Shown here: positions 18,709 through 28,396 of the stretch, in pieces
Layout: the number at the start of each line of letters is the position of its first letter
Numbering within the stretch: the stretch's first letter is position 1
From: Prochlorococcus sp. AG-347-J19
Lineage (GTDB): Bacteria; Cyanobacteriota; Cyanobacteriia; PCC-6307; Cyanobiaceae
Direction: 5' to 3'
Assembly (NCBI GenBank): GCA_003279015.1
Contig: QCBV01000005.1
Span: 1 to 64,000 of the forward strand
DNA length: 64,000 bases
Position numbers and translations under genes: made by a program
Notes under the pieces: generated by a model
Told to the model about the DNA's origin: nothing
The model's database searches: none
What the model saw: only the letters and a program-made list of their open reading frames with translations

Positions 18709-19548
18709 ATGACCTTTAATCAATCGTCACAGAACTTTACTGCAACTTTAATTATGAGAATTCGTTCTTTCTTAGCTTTTGTTATTTCAATTTGTATAAC
18801 TTTTGCTTTCTTACCTGTTAAAACATTTGCTTTTTCTGAAAGAGGTAATGCACAATTTACGGATGTTGTTAACACAGGAAAAGCTAATGATTGCCCTTCA
18901 TTAGACTCTTCTCTTGTCGGATCAATATCTCTTGGTAATGGAGATAGTCTTAAAGGAATATGCATGCATCCAACAGAAGTTTATGTAAAAGTGCCTGGGA
19001 CGAAAAGAAAAGCTGCAGAATTTGTTTCTACAAAAATTATTAGTCCTAGAAATAACACCACCGTGACAGAAGTTTATGGAGATATAGACTCAGGAACTTT
19101 TACAGAAAAAGGTGGTATTGATTTTCAACTTATTACTGTATTAACTCCTGGTGGCTTAGAGGTGCCATTTGCATTCTCAGCAAAAGATCTTACAGCTGAT
19201 TTACCTTCAACTATTGAGCCAGGTACTGAGGTTAGTGGTTCAACATTTACACCTAATTACAGAACTGGTGATTTTCTAGATCCTAAAGCAAGAGCTAAAA
19301 ATACTGGTGTTGAATATGCTCAAGGTTTAGTAGCACTTGGAGGAGATGATGAAGAACTTGCCAAAGAAAATATAAAAGTTGATGTAAATGGTACTGGCGT
19401 CATTACTCTTTCAATCAACAATGTAGATTCTGACACAGACGAATTTACTGGTACTTTTGAAGCTATCCAACCTTCAGATACAGATATGGGATCAAAAGAT
19501 CCGCTTGATGTAAAAATAATAGGAGAGCTTTACGGAAGAAAGGCATAA
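18709..19548 (+). CDS. psbO: Photosystem II manganese-stabilizing protein PsbO
   Basis: Lumenal extrinsic subunit that stabilises the oxygen-evolving Mn cluster. A signal sequence (RSFLAFVISICITFAFLPVKTFA) precedes a beta-barrel protein with the conserved disulfide cysteines in NDCPSL and KGICMHP, then VKVPGTKRKAAEFV and GVEYAQGLVALGGDDEEL. The first ATG gives 279 residues; a second ATG at 18754 (MRIRSFLAF) would give a more usual signal peptide. The 180-bp upstream gap holds AT-rich promoter-like sequence and perhaps a leader. A strong terminator follows. Confidence 0.96.
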   Translation: MTFNQSSQNFTATLIMRIRSFLAFVISICITFAFLPVKTFAFSERGNAQFTDVVNTGKANDCPSLDSSLVGSISLGNGDSLKGICMHPTEVYVKVPGTKRKAAEFVSTKIISPRNNTTVTEVYGDIDSGTFTEKGGIDFQLITVLTPGGLEVPFAFSAKDLTADLPSTIEPGTEVSGSTFTPNYRTGDFLDPKARAKNTGVEYAQGLVALGGDDEELAKENIKVDVNGTGVITLSINNVDSDTDEFTGTFEAIQPSDTDMGSKDPLDVKIIGELYGRKA

Positions 19549-19560
19549 ATCTTAGACAAG

Positions 19561-19595
19561 AAAAAAAAGGGGTTTAACCCCCTTTTTTTTTTTTT
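19561..19595 (+). terminator. Rho-independent terminator after psbO
   Basis: GGGG (19569-19572) pairs with CCCC in 19578-19582 around a short loop. The stem extends through an A8 run on the left and a T run of 13 on the right. It lies 12 bp after the psbO stop and fits an intrinsic terminator isolating psbO from sat. Confidence 0.88.
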
Positions 19596-19620
19596 AAATT
19601 TTTCTTTATCAATTCAAAAT

Positions 19621-20796
19621 ATGAAATTACAACAAAAAACTAAAAAAGACCCTAATGGACTAATACCGGCTTATGGAGGTGAACTAAAAAATTTAATTAT
19701 TAAAGATAATAAATTTAAAAATGATCTTATCTCTAAAGCTACTTATGAATTTGAATGCAGCGAGAGAAATGCATGCGATGTAGAACTTTTAATGGTTGGA
19801 GCTTTTTCTCCATTGGAAGGTTTTATGAATGAAAAAAACTACAAATCGGTAATTAAAAATAATAGAGATACAAACGGGTTGCTTTTTGGTTTGCCTATTG
19901 TATTTGATTCGAATAACGAAAAAGTAAAAGCTGGTGAAACAATCTTGCTTACCTACAAAAATCAAAAAATAGCAATTTTAGAAGTTAACTCTAAATGGGA
20001 GCCTGATAAATCCTTAGAAGCTGAACTTTGTTATGGTACTAATTCTTTAGATCATCCTGCTGTCAAGATGATCTTTAATGAGAGAGGGAGATTTTATATA
20101 GGAGGGAAAGTTTATGGTTTCGAATTGCCAATTAGAGAGTTTCCCTGCAAAACACCTGCAGAAGTAAGATCTATGCTGCCATCAAATTATGATGTAGTTG
20201 CATTTCAATGCAGAAATCCAATTCACAGAGCACATTATGAATTATTTACTAATGCCTTGCTCTCGGATAATGTCTCTCCTACTTCAGTTGTTTTAGTACA
20301 TCCAACTTGTGGGCCAACTCAACAAGATGATATCCCTGGGAAAGTTAGATATTTAACCTATAAAGAATTGGAAGAGGAAATATCTGATAAAAGAATAAAA
20401 TGGGCTTTTTTACCTTATTCAATGCACATGGCAGGGCCAAGAGAAGCTCTTCAACATATGATAATCAGGAGAAATTATGGCTGCACCCATTTTATTATCG
20501 GTAGAGATATGGCTGGCTGTAAGTCATCATCAACTGGTGAAGATTTTTATGGCCCATATGACGCCCAGAATTTTGCGAATAAATGTGCAGACGAATTGAT
20601 GATGCAGACTGTTCCTTCAAAAAATTTAGTTTATACAAAGGAAAAAGGATATATTACAGCTGAAGAAGCTAAAGAATTTAATTATGAAATTATGAAACTT
20701 AGTGGTACCGAATTTAGAAAAAAATTGAGGAATGGAGAACCAATTCCTGAATGGTTTGCATTCAAAAGTGTAGTAGATGTTCTAAGACGCTCTTAA
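19621..20796 (+). CDS. sat: Sulfate adenylyltransferase (ATP sulfurylase)
   Basis: Forms adenosine 5'-phosphosulfate from ATP and sulfate, the first step of assimilation. The 391-residue protein shows QCRNPIHRAHYELF (QxRN and HxxH nucleotide-binding motifs), HPTCGPTQQDDIPG, YSMHMAGPREALQHMIIRRNYGC and GRDMAGCKSS. There is no C-terminal APS-kinase-like domain, so this is the monofunctional homo-oligomeric type. ftsH begins 46 bp downstream. Confidence 0.96.
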   Translation: MKLQQKTKKDPNGLIPAYGGELKNLIIKDNKFKNDLISKATYEFECSERNACDVELLMVGAFSPLEGFMNEKNYKSVIKNNRDTNGLLFGLPIVFDSNNEKVKAGETILLTYKNQKIAILEVNSKWEPDKSLEAELCYGTNSLDHPAVKMIFNERGRFYIGGKVYGFELPIREFPCKTPAEVRSMLPSNYDVVAFQCRNPIHRAHYELFTNALLSDNVSPTSVVLVHPTCGPTQQDDIPGKVRYLTYKELEEEISDKRIKWAFLPYSMHMAGPREALQHMIIRRNYGCTHFIIGRDMAGCKSSSTGEDFYGPYDAQNFANKCADELMMQTVPSKNLVYTKEKGYITAEEAKEFNYEIMKLSGTEFRKKLRNGEPIPEWFAFKSVVDVLRRS

Positions 20797-20842
20797 TAAT
20801 GTTTTATTATTAGTATCATAGATTTATTAAAGATTATTTATT

Positions 20843-22696
20843 GTGAACAAACGCTGGAGAAACGTAGGACTTTATGTTCTAGCTGTTATTACCGTAATTT
20901 TCATTGGTACTTCTGTATTTGATAAACCTAGTACAGAAAATGCTACAAAGACCTTAAGATATAGTGATTTTATAGAGGCAGTTCAAGATAAAGAAATAAG
21001 TAGAGTACTAATATCTCCAGACAATGCGACAGCTCAAGTTGTTGAAAATGATGGAAGCAGATCTGAGGTAAATTTAGCCCCAGACAAAGATTTATTAAAA
21101 ATCCTAACTGAAAATAATGTAGACATTGCTGTAACTCCTACAAAATTAGCTAATCCATGGCAACAAGCTGTAAGTAGCCTAATCTTTCCAGTACTTTTGA
21201 TTGGAGGTCTATTTTTTCTTTTCAGAAGATCCCAAAGCGGGAATCCTGGAGGGGGTAACCCTGCCATGAGTTTTGGTAAGAGTAAAGCCAGACTTCAAAT
21301 GGAACCATCTACACAAGTAACTTTTTCAGACGTAGCTGGAGTTGAAGGTGCAAAATTAGAACTCACTGAAGTTGTAGACTTCCTTAAGAGCCCTGATAGA
21401 TTTACTGCAGTCGGAGCAAAAATTCCAAAAGGAGTTCTTCTTGTTGGTCCTCCTGGAACAGGAAAAACTTTACTCGCAAAAGCAGTAGCTGGAGAAGCTG
21501 GTGTACCTTTCTTCTCAATATCTGGTTCAGAATTTGTAGAGATGTTCGTAGGAGTTGGAGCTAGCAGAGTTAGAGATCTTTTTGAACAAGCTAAAAAGAA
21601 TGCTCCTTGTATTGTGTTCATTGACGAAATAGATGCAGTTGGAAGACAACGAGGAGCTGGTATGGGCGGCGGAAACGATGAAAGAGAACAAACATTGAAC
21701 CAACTTTTAACTGAAATGGATGGTTTTGAAGGCAACTCAGGAATAATAATAGTAGCCGCCACCAACAGACCTGATGTTTTAGATTCAGCTTTAATGCGTC
21801 CTGGAAGATTCGATAGACAGGTAACTGTAGATAGACCTGATTATGCTGGAAGATTACAGATTTTAAATGTTCATGCTAAAGATAAAACTCTTTCAAAAGA
21901 CGTTGATTTAGATAAAGTTGCCAGAAGAACTCCTGGGTTTACTGGTGCAGATTTAGCTAATCTTTTAAATGAAGCAGCAATACTAGCAGCTAGAAAAGAT
22001 TTGGACAAAGTAAGTAATGATGAAGTCGGAGATGCCATTGAAAGGGTTATGGCTGGTCCAGAAAAGAAAGATAGAGTCATTAGTGATAAGAAAAAAGAAT
22101 TAGTTGCTTATCACGAAGCTGGTCATGCACTTGTTGGAGCATTAATGCCTGATTATGATCCTGTAGCAAAAGTTTCAATAATTCCTAGAGGTCAAGCTGG
22201 AGGTTTAACCTTCTTTACACCAAGTGAAGAAAGGATGGAATCAGGTCTTTACTCTCGTTCTTACCTTCAAAATCAAATGGCTGTAGCACTAGGAGGAAGA
22301 GTTGCTGAAGAAATAGTCTATGGAGAAGAAGAAGTTACAACTGGAGCTTCAAATGACTTGCAGCAAGTTGCTAATGTAGCCAGACAAATGATTACAAAAT
22401 TTGGCATGAGCGACAAAATAGGTCCAGTCGCTTTAGGGCAATCTCAAGGTGGAATGTTTTTAGGAAGAGATATGAGCTCTACTAGAGACTTCTCTGAAGA
22501 TACAGCTGCAACAATTGATGTAGAAGTTTCAGAGCTTGTTGATATAGCCTACAAAAGAGCCACAAAGGTTTTATCAGATAATAGATCTGTCCTCGATGAA
22601 ATGGCTCAAATGCTTATTGAGAGAGAAACAATAGATACTGAAGATATTCAAGATTTGCTTAATAGATCAGAAGTTAAAGTAGCAAATTATATCTAG
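20843..22696 (+). CDS. ftsH: ATP-dependent zinc metalloprotease FtsH
   Basis: Membrane AAA+ protease; in cyanobacteria FtsH degrades damaged D1 in PSII repair. The 617-residue protein has two N-terminal membrane helices (about residues 6-25 and 107-127), Walker [14 protein letters not shown] (about 202), Walker [34 protein letters not shown] as second region of homology, and the zinc site [10 protein letters not shown] (about 426). The start is GTG. Which of the several cyanobacterial FtsH paralogues this is cannot be decided by eye. Confidence 0.97.
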   Translation: MNKRWRNVGLYVLAVITVIFIGTSVFDKPSTENATKTLRYSDFIEAVQDKEISRVLISPDNATAQVVENDGSRSEVNLAPDKDLLKILTENNVDIAVTPTKLANPWQQAVSSLIFPVLLIGGLFFLFRRSQSGNPGGGNPAMSFGKSKARLQMEPSTQVTFSDVAGVEGAKLELTEVVDFLKSPDRFTAVGAKIPKGVLLVGPPGTGKTLLAKAVAGEAGVPFFSISGSEFVEMFVGVGASRVRDLFEQAKKNAPCIVFIDEIDAVGRQRGAGMGGGNDEREQTLNQLLTEMDGFEGNSGIIIVAATNRPDVLDSALMRPGRFDRQVTVDRPDYAGRLQILNVHAKDKTLSKDVDLDKVARRTPGFTGADLANLLNEAAILAARKDLDKVSNDEVGDAIERVMAGPEKKDRVISDKKKELVAYHEAGHALVGALMPDYDPVAKVSIIPRGQAGGLTFFTPSEERMESGLYSRSYLQNQMAVALGGRVAEEIVYGEEEVTTGASNDLQQVANVARQMITKFGMSDKIGPVALGQSQGGMFLGRDMSSTRDFSEDTAATIDVEVSELVDIAYKRATKVLSDNRSVLDEMAQMLIERETIDTEDIQDLLNRSEVKVANYI

Positions 22697-22719
22697 TTTT
22701 AAAATTTTAAAATTTTTTA

Positions 22720-23346
22720 ATGAATACCAAAAAAGAGGCTTTTTCGGAATTTCTGAAAAAAGAACCTTTTTTTTTACTGATAAAACCTGCAGATAATATT
22801 TACTCAAATACTTCTATTAGGAATGCTTTTTTTGAAGAATTAGAAAGCATAGTAAAATTAGGATTAAAGAATATTGAAATAAGTTGGTCTAAAAACGTTG
22901 ATTGGTTAGATTTTGTATCCGAAATCAAAATCAAATATCCAAAAATTAATTTAGGCTCTGCCTCTATAGTTAATCAACAATCATTAGAAGATTCTTTAAA
23001 AATTGGATTAAATTTTTCAATGATGAAATTCTGGGATAAAGATCTTTTTATTTATGCGAAGTCTAAAAATTATTTATTAATTCCTGGAATTAAAAATTTA
23101 AAAGATCTTGAGGAAGCGATAAATTTAAATTGCAAAATTATCAAAATTTATCCAATAAAAATTAAAGATAGTTCGATAGATATACTCAACTTTAAAAATA
23201 TTGATTTTATTGCTGCTGGTGGCCTATCAATCAATGATGTAAAAACTTATAAATCTTTAGGATTTAAGGCAATCGTGATTGGAGATAAAGGGATCATAAA
23301 TAAAAAATTTGATCCAAAAATATCTGAATTTCTCAAAAATAATTAA
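22720..23346 (+). CDS. Eda-like KDPG/KHG aldolase family protein
   Basis: A 208-residue TIM-barrel protein matching bacterial 2-keto-3-deoxy-6-phosphogluconate aldolase: LGLKNIEISWS with Glu53 at the catalytic Glu position, LIPGI (120-124), IIKIYP with Lys142 as the Schiff-base lysine, and AAGGLSINDVKTY. The Arg of the EVTLR motif is Ser57, GAGTV reads GSASI and SPG reads MMKF, so phosphate and carboxylate contacts are changed. It could serve the Entner-Doudoroff pathway with altered contacts or act on another 2-keto acid. It starts 23 bp after ftsH. Confidence 0.7.
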   Translation: MNTKKEAFSEFLKKEPFFLLIKPADNIYSNTSIRNAFFEELESIVKLGLKNIEISWSKNVDWLDFVSEIKIKYPKINLGSASIVNQQSLEDSLKIGLNFSMMKFWDKDLFIYAKSKNYLLIPGIKNLKDLEEAINLNCKIIKIYPIKIKDSSIDILNFKNIDFIAAGGLSINDVKTYKSLGFKAIVIGDKGIINKKFDPKISEFLKNN

Positions 23347-23373
23347 ATCTAAGATAAATATATTTTTACAAAA

Positions 23374-24474
23374 CTAATAATTATTGATTAAGCCACATTG
23401 AGCATGATTCAGAAGTAGATGATCAGCAAGTACTAAAGCAACCATAGCATCAACCATAGGAACTGCTCTTGGTAGAACGCACGGATCATGTCTCCCTTTT
23501 GCTTTCATCAATACTTCTTTTCCTTCAGCATTAACAGATTTCTGTTCTTTCCCGATGGTTGCTGTAGGTTTAAAAGCTATCTTCATCTCAATATTTTCGC
23601 CATTACTTATTCCTCCTTGTATACCGCCTGAATTGTTAGATGTTGTTCTTAACTTACTAATATCATCAGACTTGATGAAGGCATCATTATGTTCGCTTCC
23701 TTTTAAATAGGTTCCAGAGAAACCTGAACCTATTTCAAAGCCTTTCGTGGCAGGCAAAGACATCAAAGCCTTGGCCAAATCAGCTTCTAATTTGTCAAAA
23801 ACAGGCATTCCAAGACCTGATGGAACATTTCTTACCATACATTCAATAACACCTCCACAAGAGTCTCCTTGACGCTTTAATTCCTTAATTCTCTCGATCA
23901 TTGCTGATGACACCTTTTCATCAGGACATCTAACAATATTAGAATCTATTTTTTTGAGAGAAATCTTCTCTTTATTAATATCAGAATCAATATCATGTAT
24001 ACGCTTTACCCAAGATAGTATTTCAGTGTTAGATAAGTTTTTTAATAATTGTTTTGCTATAGCACCAGCAGCTACCCTCCCAATTGTTTCTCTAGCAGAG
24101 GCTCGCCCACCCCCAGAACTTGCCTGAATTCCATATTTCAGATGGTATGTACCATCTGCATGAGAAGGCCTAAATACTTGCTCCAAATTATTATAATCTT
24201 TTGGTCTTTGATCCTTGTTTCTTACCAACATAGCTATTGGAGTTCCAAGTGTTAATCCTTCCTTTATCCCACTTAATATTTCAATTTTATCTTCTTCATT
24301 GCGGGGTGTTGTAATGTCACTTTGTCCAGGCCTACGCCTATCTAATTCATTTTGTATCAGCTTTAGATCTATTTTTAACTTCGGAGGGCATCCATCAAGG
24401 ATAACTCCTACTGCTCCACCATGTGATTCTCCAAAAGTACTTACACGAAAAATTTTTCCAAAACTACTACTCAT
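23374..24474 (-). CDS. aroC: Chorismate synthase
   Basis: Last step of the shikimate pathway, FMN-dependent. The 366-residue protein starts with [15 protein letters not shown], followed by [40 protein letters not shown] and the C-terminal [18 protein letters not shown]. Length is normal. It is convergent with the Eda-like gene and sits downstream of psbA but behind a terminator. Confidence 0.97.
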   Translation of the reverse strand: MSSSFGKIFRVSTFGESHGGAVGVILDGCPPKLKIDLKLIQNELDRRRPGQSDITTPRNEEDKIEILSGIKEGLTLGTPIAMLVRNKDQRPKDYNNLEQVFRPSHADGTYHLKYGIQASSGGGRASARETIGRVAAGAIAKQLLKNLSNTEILSWVKRIHDIDSDINKEKISLKKIDSNIVRCPDEKVSSAMIERIKELKRQGDSCGGVIECMVRNVPSGLGMPVFDKLEADLAKALMSLPATKGFEIGSGFSGTYLKGSEHNDAFIKSDDISKLRTTSNNSGGIQGGISNGENIEMKIAFKPTATIGKEQKSVNAEGKEVLMKAKGRHDPCVLPRAVPMVDAMVALVLADHLLLNHAQCGLINNY

Positions 24475-24534
24475 AGAAATATCAAATGTTTTATCTATAT
24501 ATAAACATTATATGAAACCAATTGAAAATTAAAC

Positions 24535-24561
24535 AAAAAAAAGCCCCCAAAAAGGGGGCTT
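24535..24561 (-). terminator. Rho-independent terminator of psbA
   Basis: AAGCCCCC (24541-24548) and GGGGGCTT (24554-24561) form a perfect 8-bp stem with a 5-nt loop. Read on the minus strand, it is followed by a T run (24535-24540). It sits 21 bp after the psbA stop. Confidence 0.92.
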
Positions 24562-24582
24562 GTAAATTTAAGAACTTTAAGC

Positions 24583-25665
24583 TTAACCGATAGCTGGAGC
24601 TGAAAGTGCTACTGTTGTAGACTCAGCTGCTGCTAGATCAAGTGGGAAGTTGTGAGCGTTACGCTCGTGCATTACTTCCATACCTAGGTTTGCTCTGTTA
24701 AGAACGTCACCCCATGTAGGAACAACCTTGCCGTTTGCATCAACAACTGATTGGTTGAAGTTGAAACCGTTAAGGTTGAATGCCATTGTGCAGATACCCA
24801 TTGAAGTTAACCATACACAAACAACTGGGAATACAGCTAGGAAGAAGTGAAGACTTCTGCTGTTGTTGAAACTTGCATATTGGAAGATCAAACGACCGAA
24901 GTAGCCATGTGCTGCAACGATGTTATATGTTTCTTCTTCTTGTCCGAACTTGTAACCATAGTTCTGAGATTCTGTCTCAGTTGTTTCTCTGATTAGAGAT
25001 GAAGTAACAAGTGAACCGTGCATAGCTGAGAATAAAGATCCTCCGAACATACCAGCAACACCAGCCATGTGGAATGGGTGCATAAGAATGTTGTGCTCTG
25101 CCTGGAAAACAAACATGAAGTTGAATGTTCCAGAGATACCTAGAGGCATTCCGTCAGAGAATGAACCTTGACCGAATGGGTATACAAGGAATACTGCGAA
25201 AGCTGCTGAAACTGGTGCAGAGTATGCAACACAGATCCAAGGACGCATACCTAAACGGTATGAAAGCTCCCACTGTCTTCCCATGTATGCTGAGATACCA
25301 ATTAGGAAGTGGAAAATTACAAGCTGGTAAGGACCACCGTTGTATAACCACTCATCTACAGTAGCTGCTTCCCAAATTGGGTAGAAGTGTAGACCAATAG
25401 CGTTAGATGAAGGAACAACTGCACCTGAGATGATGTTGTTTCCATATAGGAATGAACCAGCAACTGGCTCTCTAATTCCGTCGATGTCTACTGGTGGTGC
25501 TGCGATGAATGCAACGATGAAGCAAGCCGCTGCTGTAAGTAGGCATGGAATCATTAAGACGCCGAACCAACCAACATAAATTCTGTTGTTAGTTGATGTT
25601 ACCCACTCACAAAACTGTGGCCAACCTTTTAACAGCGAAGAACGCTGCTGCTGAATAGTTGTCAT
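24583..25665 (-). CDS. psbA: Photosystem II D1 protein
   Basis: Reaction-centre core protein binding P680, QB and the Mn cluster. The 360-residue sequence shows [29 protein letters not shown], the QB-site segment with [18 protein letters not shown], and a C-terminal extension after LDLA that is cut off by CtpA. The residue equivalent to position 130 (131 here) is Gln in [11 protein letters not shown], the D1:1-type residue; high-light forms in other cyanobacteria carry Glu. Its higher GC and codon bias fit very high expression. Confidence 0.98.
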   Translation of the reverse strand: MTTIQQQRSSLLKGWPQFCEWVTSTNNRIYVGWFGVLMIPCLLTAAACFIVAFIAAPPVDIDGIREPVAGSFLYGNNIISGAVVPSSNAIGLHFYPIWEAATVDEWLYNGGPYQLVIFHFLIGISAYMGRQWELSYRLGMRPWICVAYSAPVSAAFAVFLVYPFGQGSFSDGMPLGISGTFNFMFVFQAEHNILMHPFHMAGVAGMFGGSLFSAMHGSLVTSSLIRETTETESQNYGYKFGQEEETYNIVAAHGYFGRLIFQYASFNNSRSLHFFLAVFPVVCVWLTSMGICTMAFNLNGFNFNQSVVDANGKVVPTWGDVLNRANLGMEVMHERNAHNFPLDLAAAESTTVALSAPAIG

Positions 25666-25680
25666 GAGTTCGTAAAGTAT

Positions 25681-25724
25681 GTCTCTAAAGTGAGACGTGT
25701 AAATAAAAACGGAAAATAATTCCG
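25681..25724 (-). promoter_or_regulatory. Two small stem-loops in the psbA 5' leader
   Basis: CGGAA/TTCCG (25710-25714 with 25720-25724) and GTCTC/GAGAC (25681-25685 with 25692-25696) are perfect 5-bp inverted repeats within 60 bp of the psbA ATG. A -10-like TAAGAT lies at 25733-25738 on the minus strand, which would put the first hairpin at the very 5' end of the mRNA. A role in mRNA stability is inference. Confidence 0.45.
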
Positions 25725-25853
25725 CTTTGAAGATCTTAGACCAAAATCGCTAAAAATGTGTAAATATTTTTTCTTTAAGTAAACTTATTTTTTGGAAAAC
25801 AGGAGAAAAGAACTTCCATGTCTTAAGATTTTCTTTGTTATTGAGGATTTAAC

Positions 25854-25982
25854 TTGGTAATAATCGAATGGCTTTTTAACGGAAAAAGATCTAGAGAGGT
25901 AGTTTCTTTAAAAGATGCTAAGCATAGAAGACTGCAATTAGAGGCTTTTGGAGCTGTTATTTATTGGAGTGAAAGAATTTAG
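25854..25982 (+). CDS. Putative 42-residue small protein beside psbA
   Basis: A frame starting at TTG reads (M)VIIEWLFNGKRSREVVSL, then KDAKHRRLQLEAFGAVIYW and ends SERI. The composition is balanced and protein-like rather than AT-driven, with a basic middle and Trp/Tyr residues. No ATG is available and no domain is recognised. It is divergent from psbA. The next 117 bp to the aspartoacylase-like gene look empty. Confidence 0.5.
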   Translation: MVIIEWLFNGKRSREVVSLKDAKHRRLQLEAFGAVIYWSERI

Positions 25983-26099
25983 GTTTTTAAGGTTTAAAAA
26001 ATTAGAAAAAAAGTAAAAGTATTAAATATTAAATAAACTTATCTATAAAATAAAAAATCCTTATTAGTTTGCAATGATTTATTGTTCCGGTTTCTTAAT

Positions 26100-27005
26100 T
26101 TAAAAACTTTCAAAGTCTTGAACCCATTGTTTTTTTGAACAAATCACTTCTTTTTTTGTGTAGCTCATGGCAATTTTTTTTTCCTTATAAGCAACTTCTC
26201 CAATAAAAACAGGCCAAATCAATTGGTCCCGTTCATATTTGTGGATTATTCCTTGGCTATCCAGAAATAATGGATCTCCTTTTTTAATCATTTTCCAATC
26301 TTGGTTTAATCTCTCAGGATGAATTATGCCATCAATATCTCCCTTTTCATCTCTTGGATAATCTATACTCCCTTGATGAACGTGAACCACTAATTCCTTT
26401 GGAAGTTCTATAAGTTTATTTTTTAATTTATTTATCTCTTCCCTTAGGGAGCTAATTATTAGAGAGAATCTATTTATGATATTTTGATCATAAAAATTTT
26501 GTGCGACAGCTCCTATTTCAATAACTAAACCACATGGCCAAGCTTCTACAAGAAATCCTGTTTGGGCTTTATCTTTTTCGTGCAAATAAATAGGCAATCC
26601 AAATTTGTTCTGCAGTAATGCAGCTAAACAAAGATCTTTGGATCTCCTCCCATACATAACAATGCTTGTTCCCATATTTGCAGTAGTAGTGTGCAAATCG
26701 ATTGCAATTTGACAGGGTTTAGATCCATCAATTCCAAATTCATCTACTAAAAAATTGGCTCTATTAGTTTCATAAAAGCTATTCTTGTATTGATCAAAAT
26801 TCTCACCTTCTTTAAAAGATCTATTTAAATCTACATCTATATATCTGCAACCTTTTTCATAGGCAGCAGGATTACCTATGATGTACTCATACTCAATACC
26901 ATTATTTAAACTATTTTCCTTTGTATTAAATTGCTTAACAGCCCAAACAGGATTAATTTCATTCCCATGAGTGCCTGAAACGATAAGTACTCTTTGAACA
27001 GTCAT
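26100..27005 (-). CDS. Aspartoacylase-like zinc deacylase
   Basis: A 301-residue member of the AstE/AspA (aspartoacylase) branch of zinc carboxypeptidase-like enzymes: VSGTHGNEINPVW (zinc-binding HxxE), IGNPAAYEKGCRYIDVDLNRSF and IAIDLHTTTANMG with a second zinc His. These fit hydrolysis of an N-acyl amino acid such as N-acetyl-aspartate, but the natural substrate in cyanobacteria is unknown. It is divergent from the GST-like gene with only 23 bp between starts. Confidence 0.85.
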   Translation of the reverse strand: MTVQRVLIVSGTHGNEINPVWAVKQFNTKENSLNNGIEYEYIIGNPAAYEKGCRYIDVDLNRSFKEGENFDQYKNSFYETNRANFLVDEFGIDGSKPCQIAIDLHTTTANMGTSIVMYGRRSKDLCLAALLQNKFGLPIYLHEKDKAQTGFLVEAWPCGLVIEIGAVAQNFYDQNIINRFSLIISSLREEINKLKNKLIELPKELVVHVHQGSIDYPRDEKGDIDGIIHPERLNQDWKMIKKGDPLFLDSQGIIHKYERDQLIWPVFIGEVAYKEKKIAMSYTKKEVICSKKQWVQDFESF

Positions 27006-27028
27006 TTTTTCTTTAAAAATAAAATTTT

Positions 27029-27973
27029 ATGCAAAATAAATACCTTATAAAGGCCTCCAGAAAATTCTGGTTTTGGTTTTGGACCCAATTAATGAATGGC
27101 TTCGCGCCATCAGATACACAAGGCAATTATAAAAGGCCTAAAGGTATAACCATTAATAGTGAATACGATATTAATAATGAGAATGGACAAATTTATTTAT
27201 TAGTAGGTCATTCTTGTCCATGGTGTCAAAGAACTTTACTCGTACACGAAATAAAAAATTTATCTAAAAAAGTTAAAGTAATTTTTTTAAAGGCAGATGT
27301 TGAGCATGGCGAATGGATTTTCAATAAAAAGATTAAGGGATGTATAAGACTTTCAGACCTTTACAAAAAAGCTAAAAAAAAGATTATTTTTAGAGCGACA
27401 TTACCTCTTTTAATTAGCTTTGTAAAAGATGAAGTAAATATTCTGTCTAATGAAAGTTCACAGATTATAAGACTACTCAATTCAATAAAAAGTGAATCGA
27501 AATATCAGGCATTAAATATTAAAGATGGTAATCAAAAATTTTTAGATTTAATTAATAACAGCATTAATGATGGCGTATATAAATGTGGTTTCGCCAGAAA
27601 CCAGTCAGCTTACGAAAAAGCGAGTAAAAATCTTTTCGCAGCTATAAATGAAATTGAAAATTTACTACAGAAAAATAAAGGGGACTGGATATTTGGAGAA
27701 GAGTTAACTTACGCAGATATTTACCTTTTCCCAACGCTTATAAGATGGGAATTAATATATAGCAAACTTTTCAAATGTACTGAACAAGAACTATCAAGTT
27801 TTAAAAAGATTATTGAATGGAGATTAAAATTCTTTAAATTATCTAACGTAAATAAGACATGCTTCGATAATGAATGGAAAAAAGATTACTACAAAGCATT
27901 ATTCCCTTTAAACACAAATCAAATAATCCCAGTTTTACCATCGCTAAAGGAAATAATAAAAGTAGAGACCTAA
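27029..27973 (+). CDS. Glutathione S-transferase-like protein with CPWC active site
   Basis: A 314-residue protein with a thioredoxin-like N-terminal domain carrying GHSCPWCQRTLLVHEI (Cys-Pro-Trp-Cys near residue 63) and an all-helical GST C-terminal domain (about 185-290) with FGEELTYADIYLFPTLIRW. The size and the CPW motif resemble omega/xi-type GSTs (glutathionyl-hydroquinone reductases), which usually read CPWAHR. The second Cys hints at dithiol glutaredoxin-like chemistry. Substrate unknown. Confidence 0.8.
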   Translation: MQNKYLIKASRKFWFWFWTQLMNGFAPSDTQGNYKRPKGITINSEYDINNENGQIYLLVGHSCPWCQRTLLVHEIKNLSKKVKVIFLKADVEHGEWIFNKKIKGCIRLSDLYKKAKKKIIFRATLPLLISFVKDEVNILSNESSQIIRLLNSIKSESKYQALNIKDGNQKFLDLINNSINDGVYKCGFARNQSAYEKASKNLFAAINEIENLLQKNKGDWIFGEELTYADIYLFPTLIRWELIYSKLFKCTEQELSSFKKIIEWRLKFFKLSNVNKTCFDNEWKKDYYKALFPLNTNQIIPVLPSLKEIIKVET

Positions 27974-28100
27974 AAAAATAAATAAATCAATTTCAAAAAT
28001 AAATGATGTTGTAATGAACACTTATTTAGTTCATAGATAATGCAATTTCATTAGAAATTAACTATGTTATGTATGTCTACTAAAGTACGAAAAGCTTAAA

Positions 28101-28319
28101 ATGAAATCCATTGACGAACACATCCAAAAAGATCAATCGGAAATCGAATCTGCAAAAGCAGAGGGCAATCTTCCAAAGGTCAGACATTTAACTGAAGAGC
28201 TAAAAGAACTCGAAGAGTATAAGGATCATCATCCAGATGATAAACATGACCCTAATGCTTTGGAACTATTCTGCGATGCCAACCCGGATGAACCAGAATG
28301 TCTTGTATATGATGATTAA
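28101..28319 (+). CDS. CP12, Calvin-cycle regulatory protein
   Basis: A 72-residue acidic, mostly disordered protein with the CP12 core ELKELEEYKDHHPDD and the C-terminal LFCDANPDEPECLVYDD. CP12 clamps GAPDH and phosphoribulokinase together when oxidised in the dark. Only the C-terminal Cys pair (GAPDH-binding) is present; the N-terminal pair that forms the PRK-side disulfide in canonical CP12 is absent. Two short inverted repeats precede the gene and a terminator follows. Confidence 0.92.
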   Translation: MKSIDEHIQKDQSEIESAKAEGNLPKVRHLTEELKELEEYKDHHPDDKHDPNALELFCDANPDEPECLVYDD

Positions 28320-28346
28320 GTTTTCTTTTAAAAAATAATGCACAAT

Positions 28347-28375
28347 AAAAAGGGCTTTTAGAGCCCTTTTTTTTT
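28347..28375 (+). terminator. Rho-independent terminator after cp12
   Basis: AGGGCT (28351-28356) pairs with AGCCCT (28362-28367) around a 5-nt loop. The stem is extended by A4/T4 and a T9 run follows. It lies 28 bp after the cp12 stop. Confidence 0.88.
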
Positions 28376-28396
28376 ATTTATTAATTATTAATTCTA

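Noticed and set aside
21295-21765. 156-codon open frame on the minus strand inside ftsH
   Set aside because: It lies opposite the Walker A/B region and its Ser/Pro/Ala-rich product is the usual mirror of a conserved coding strand.
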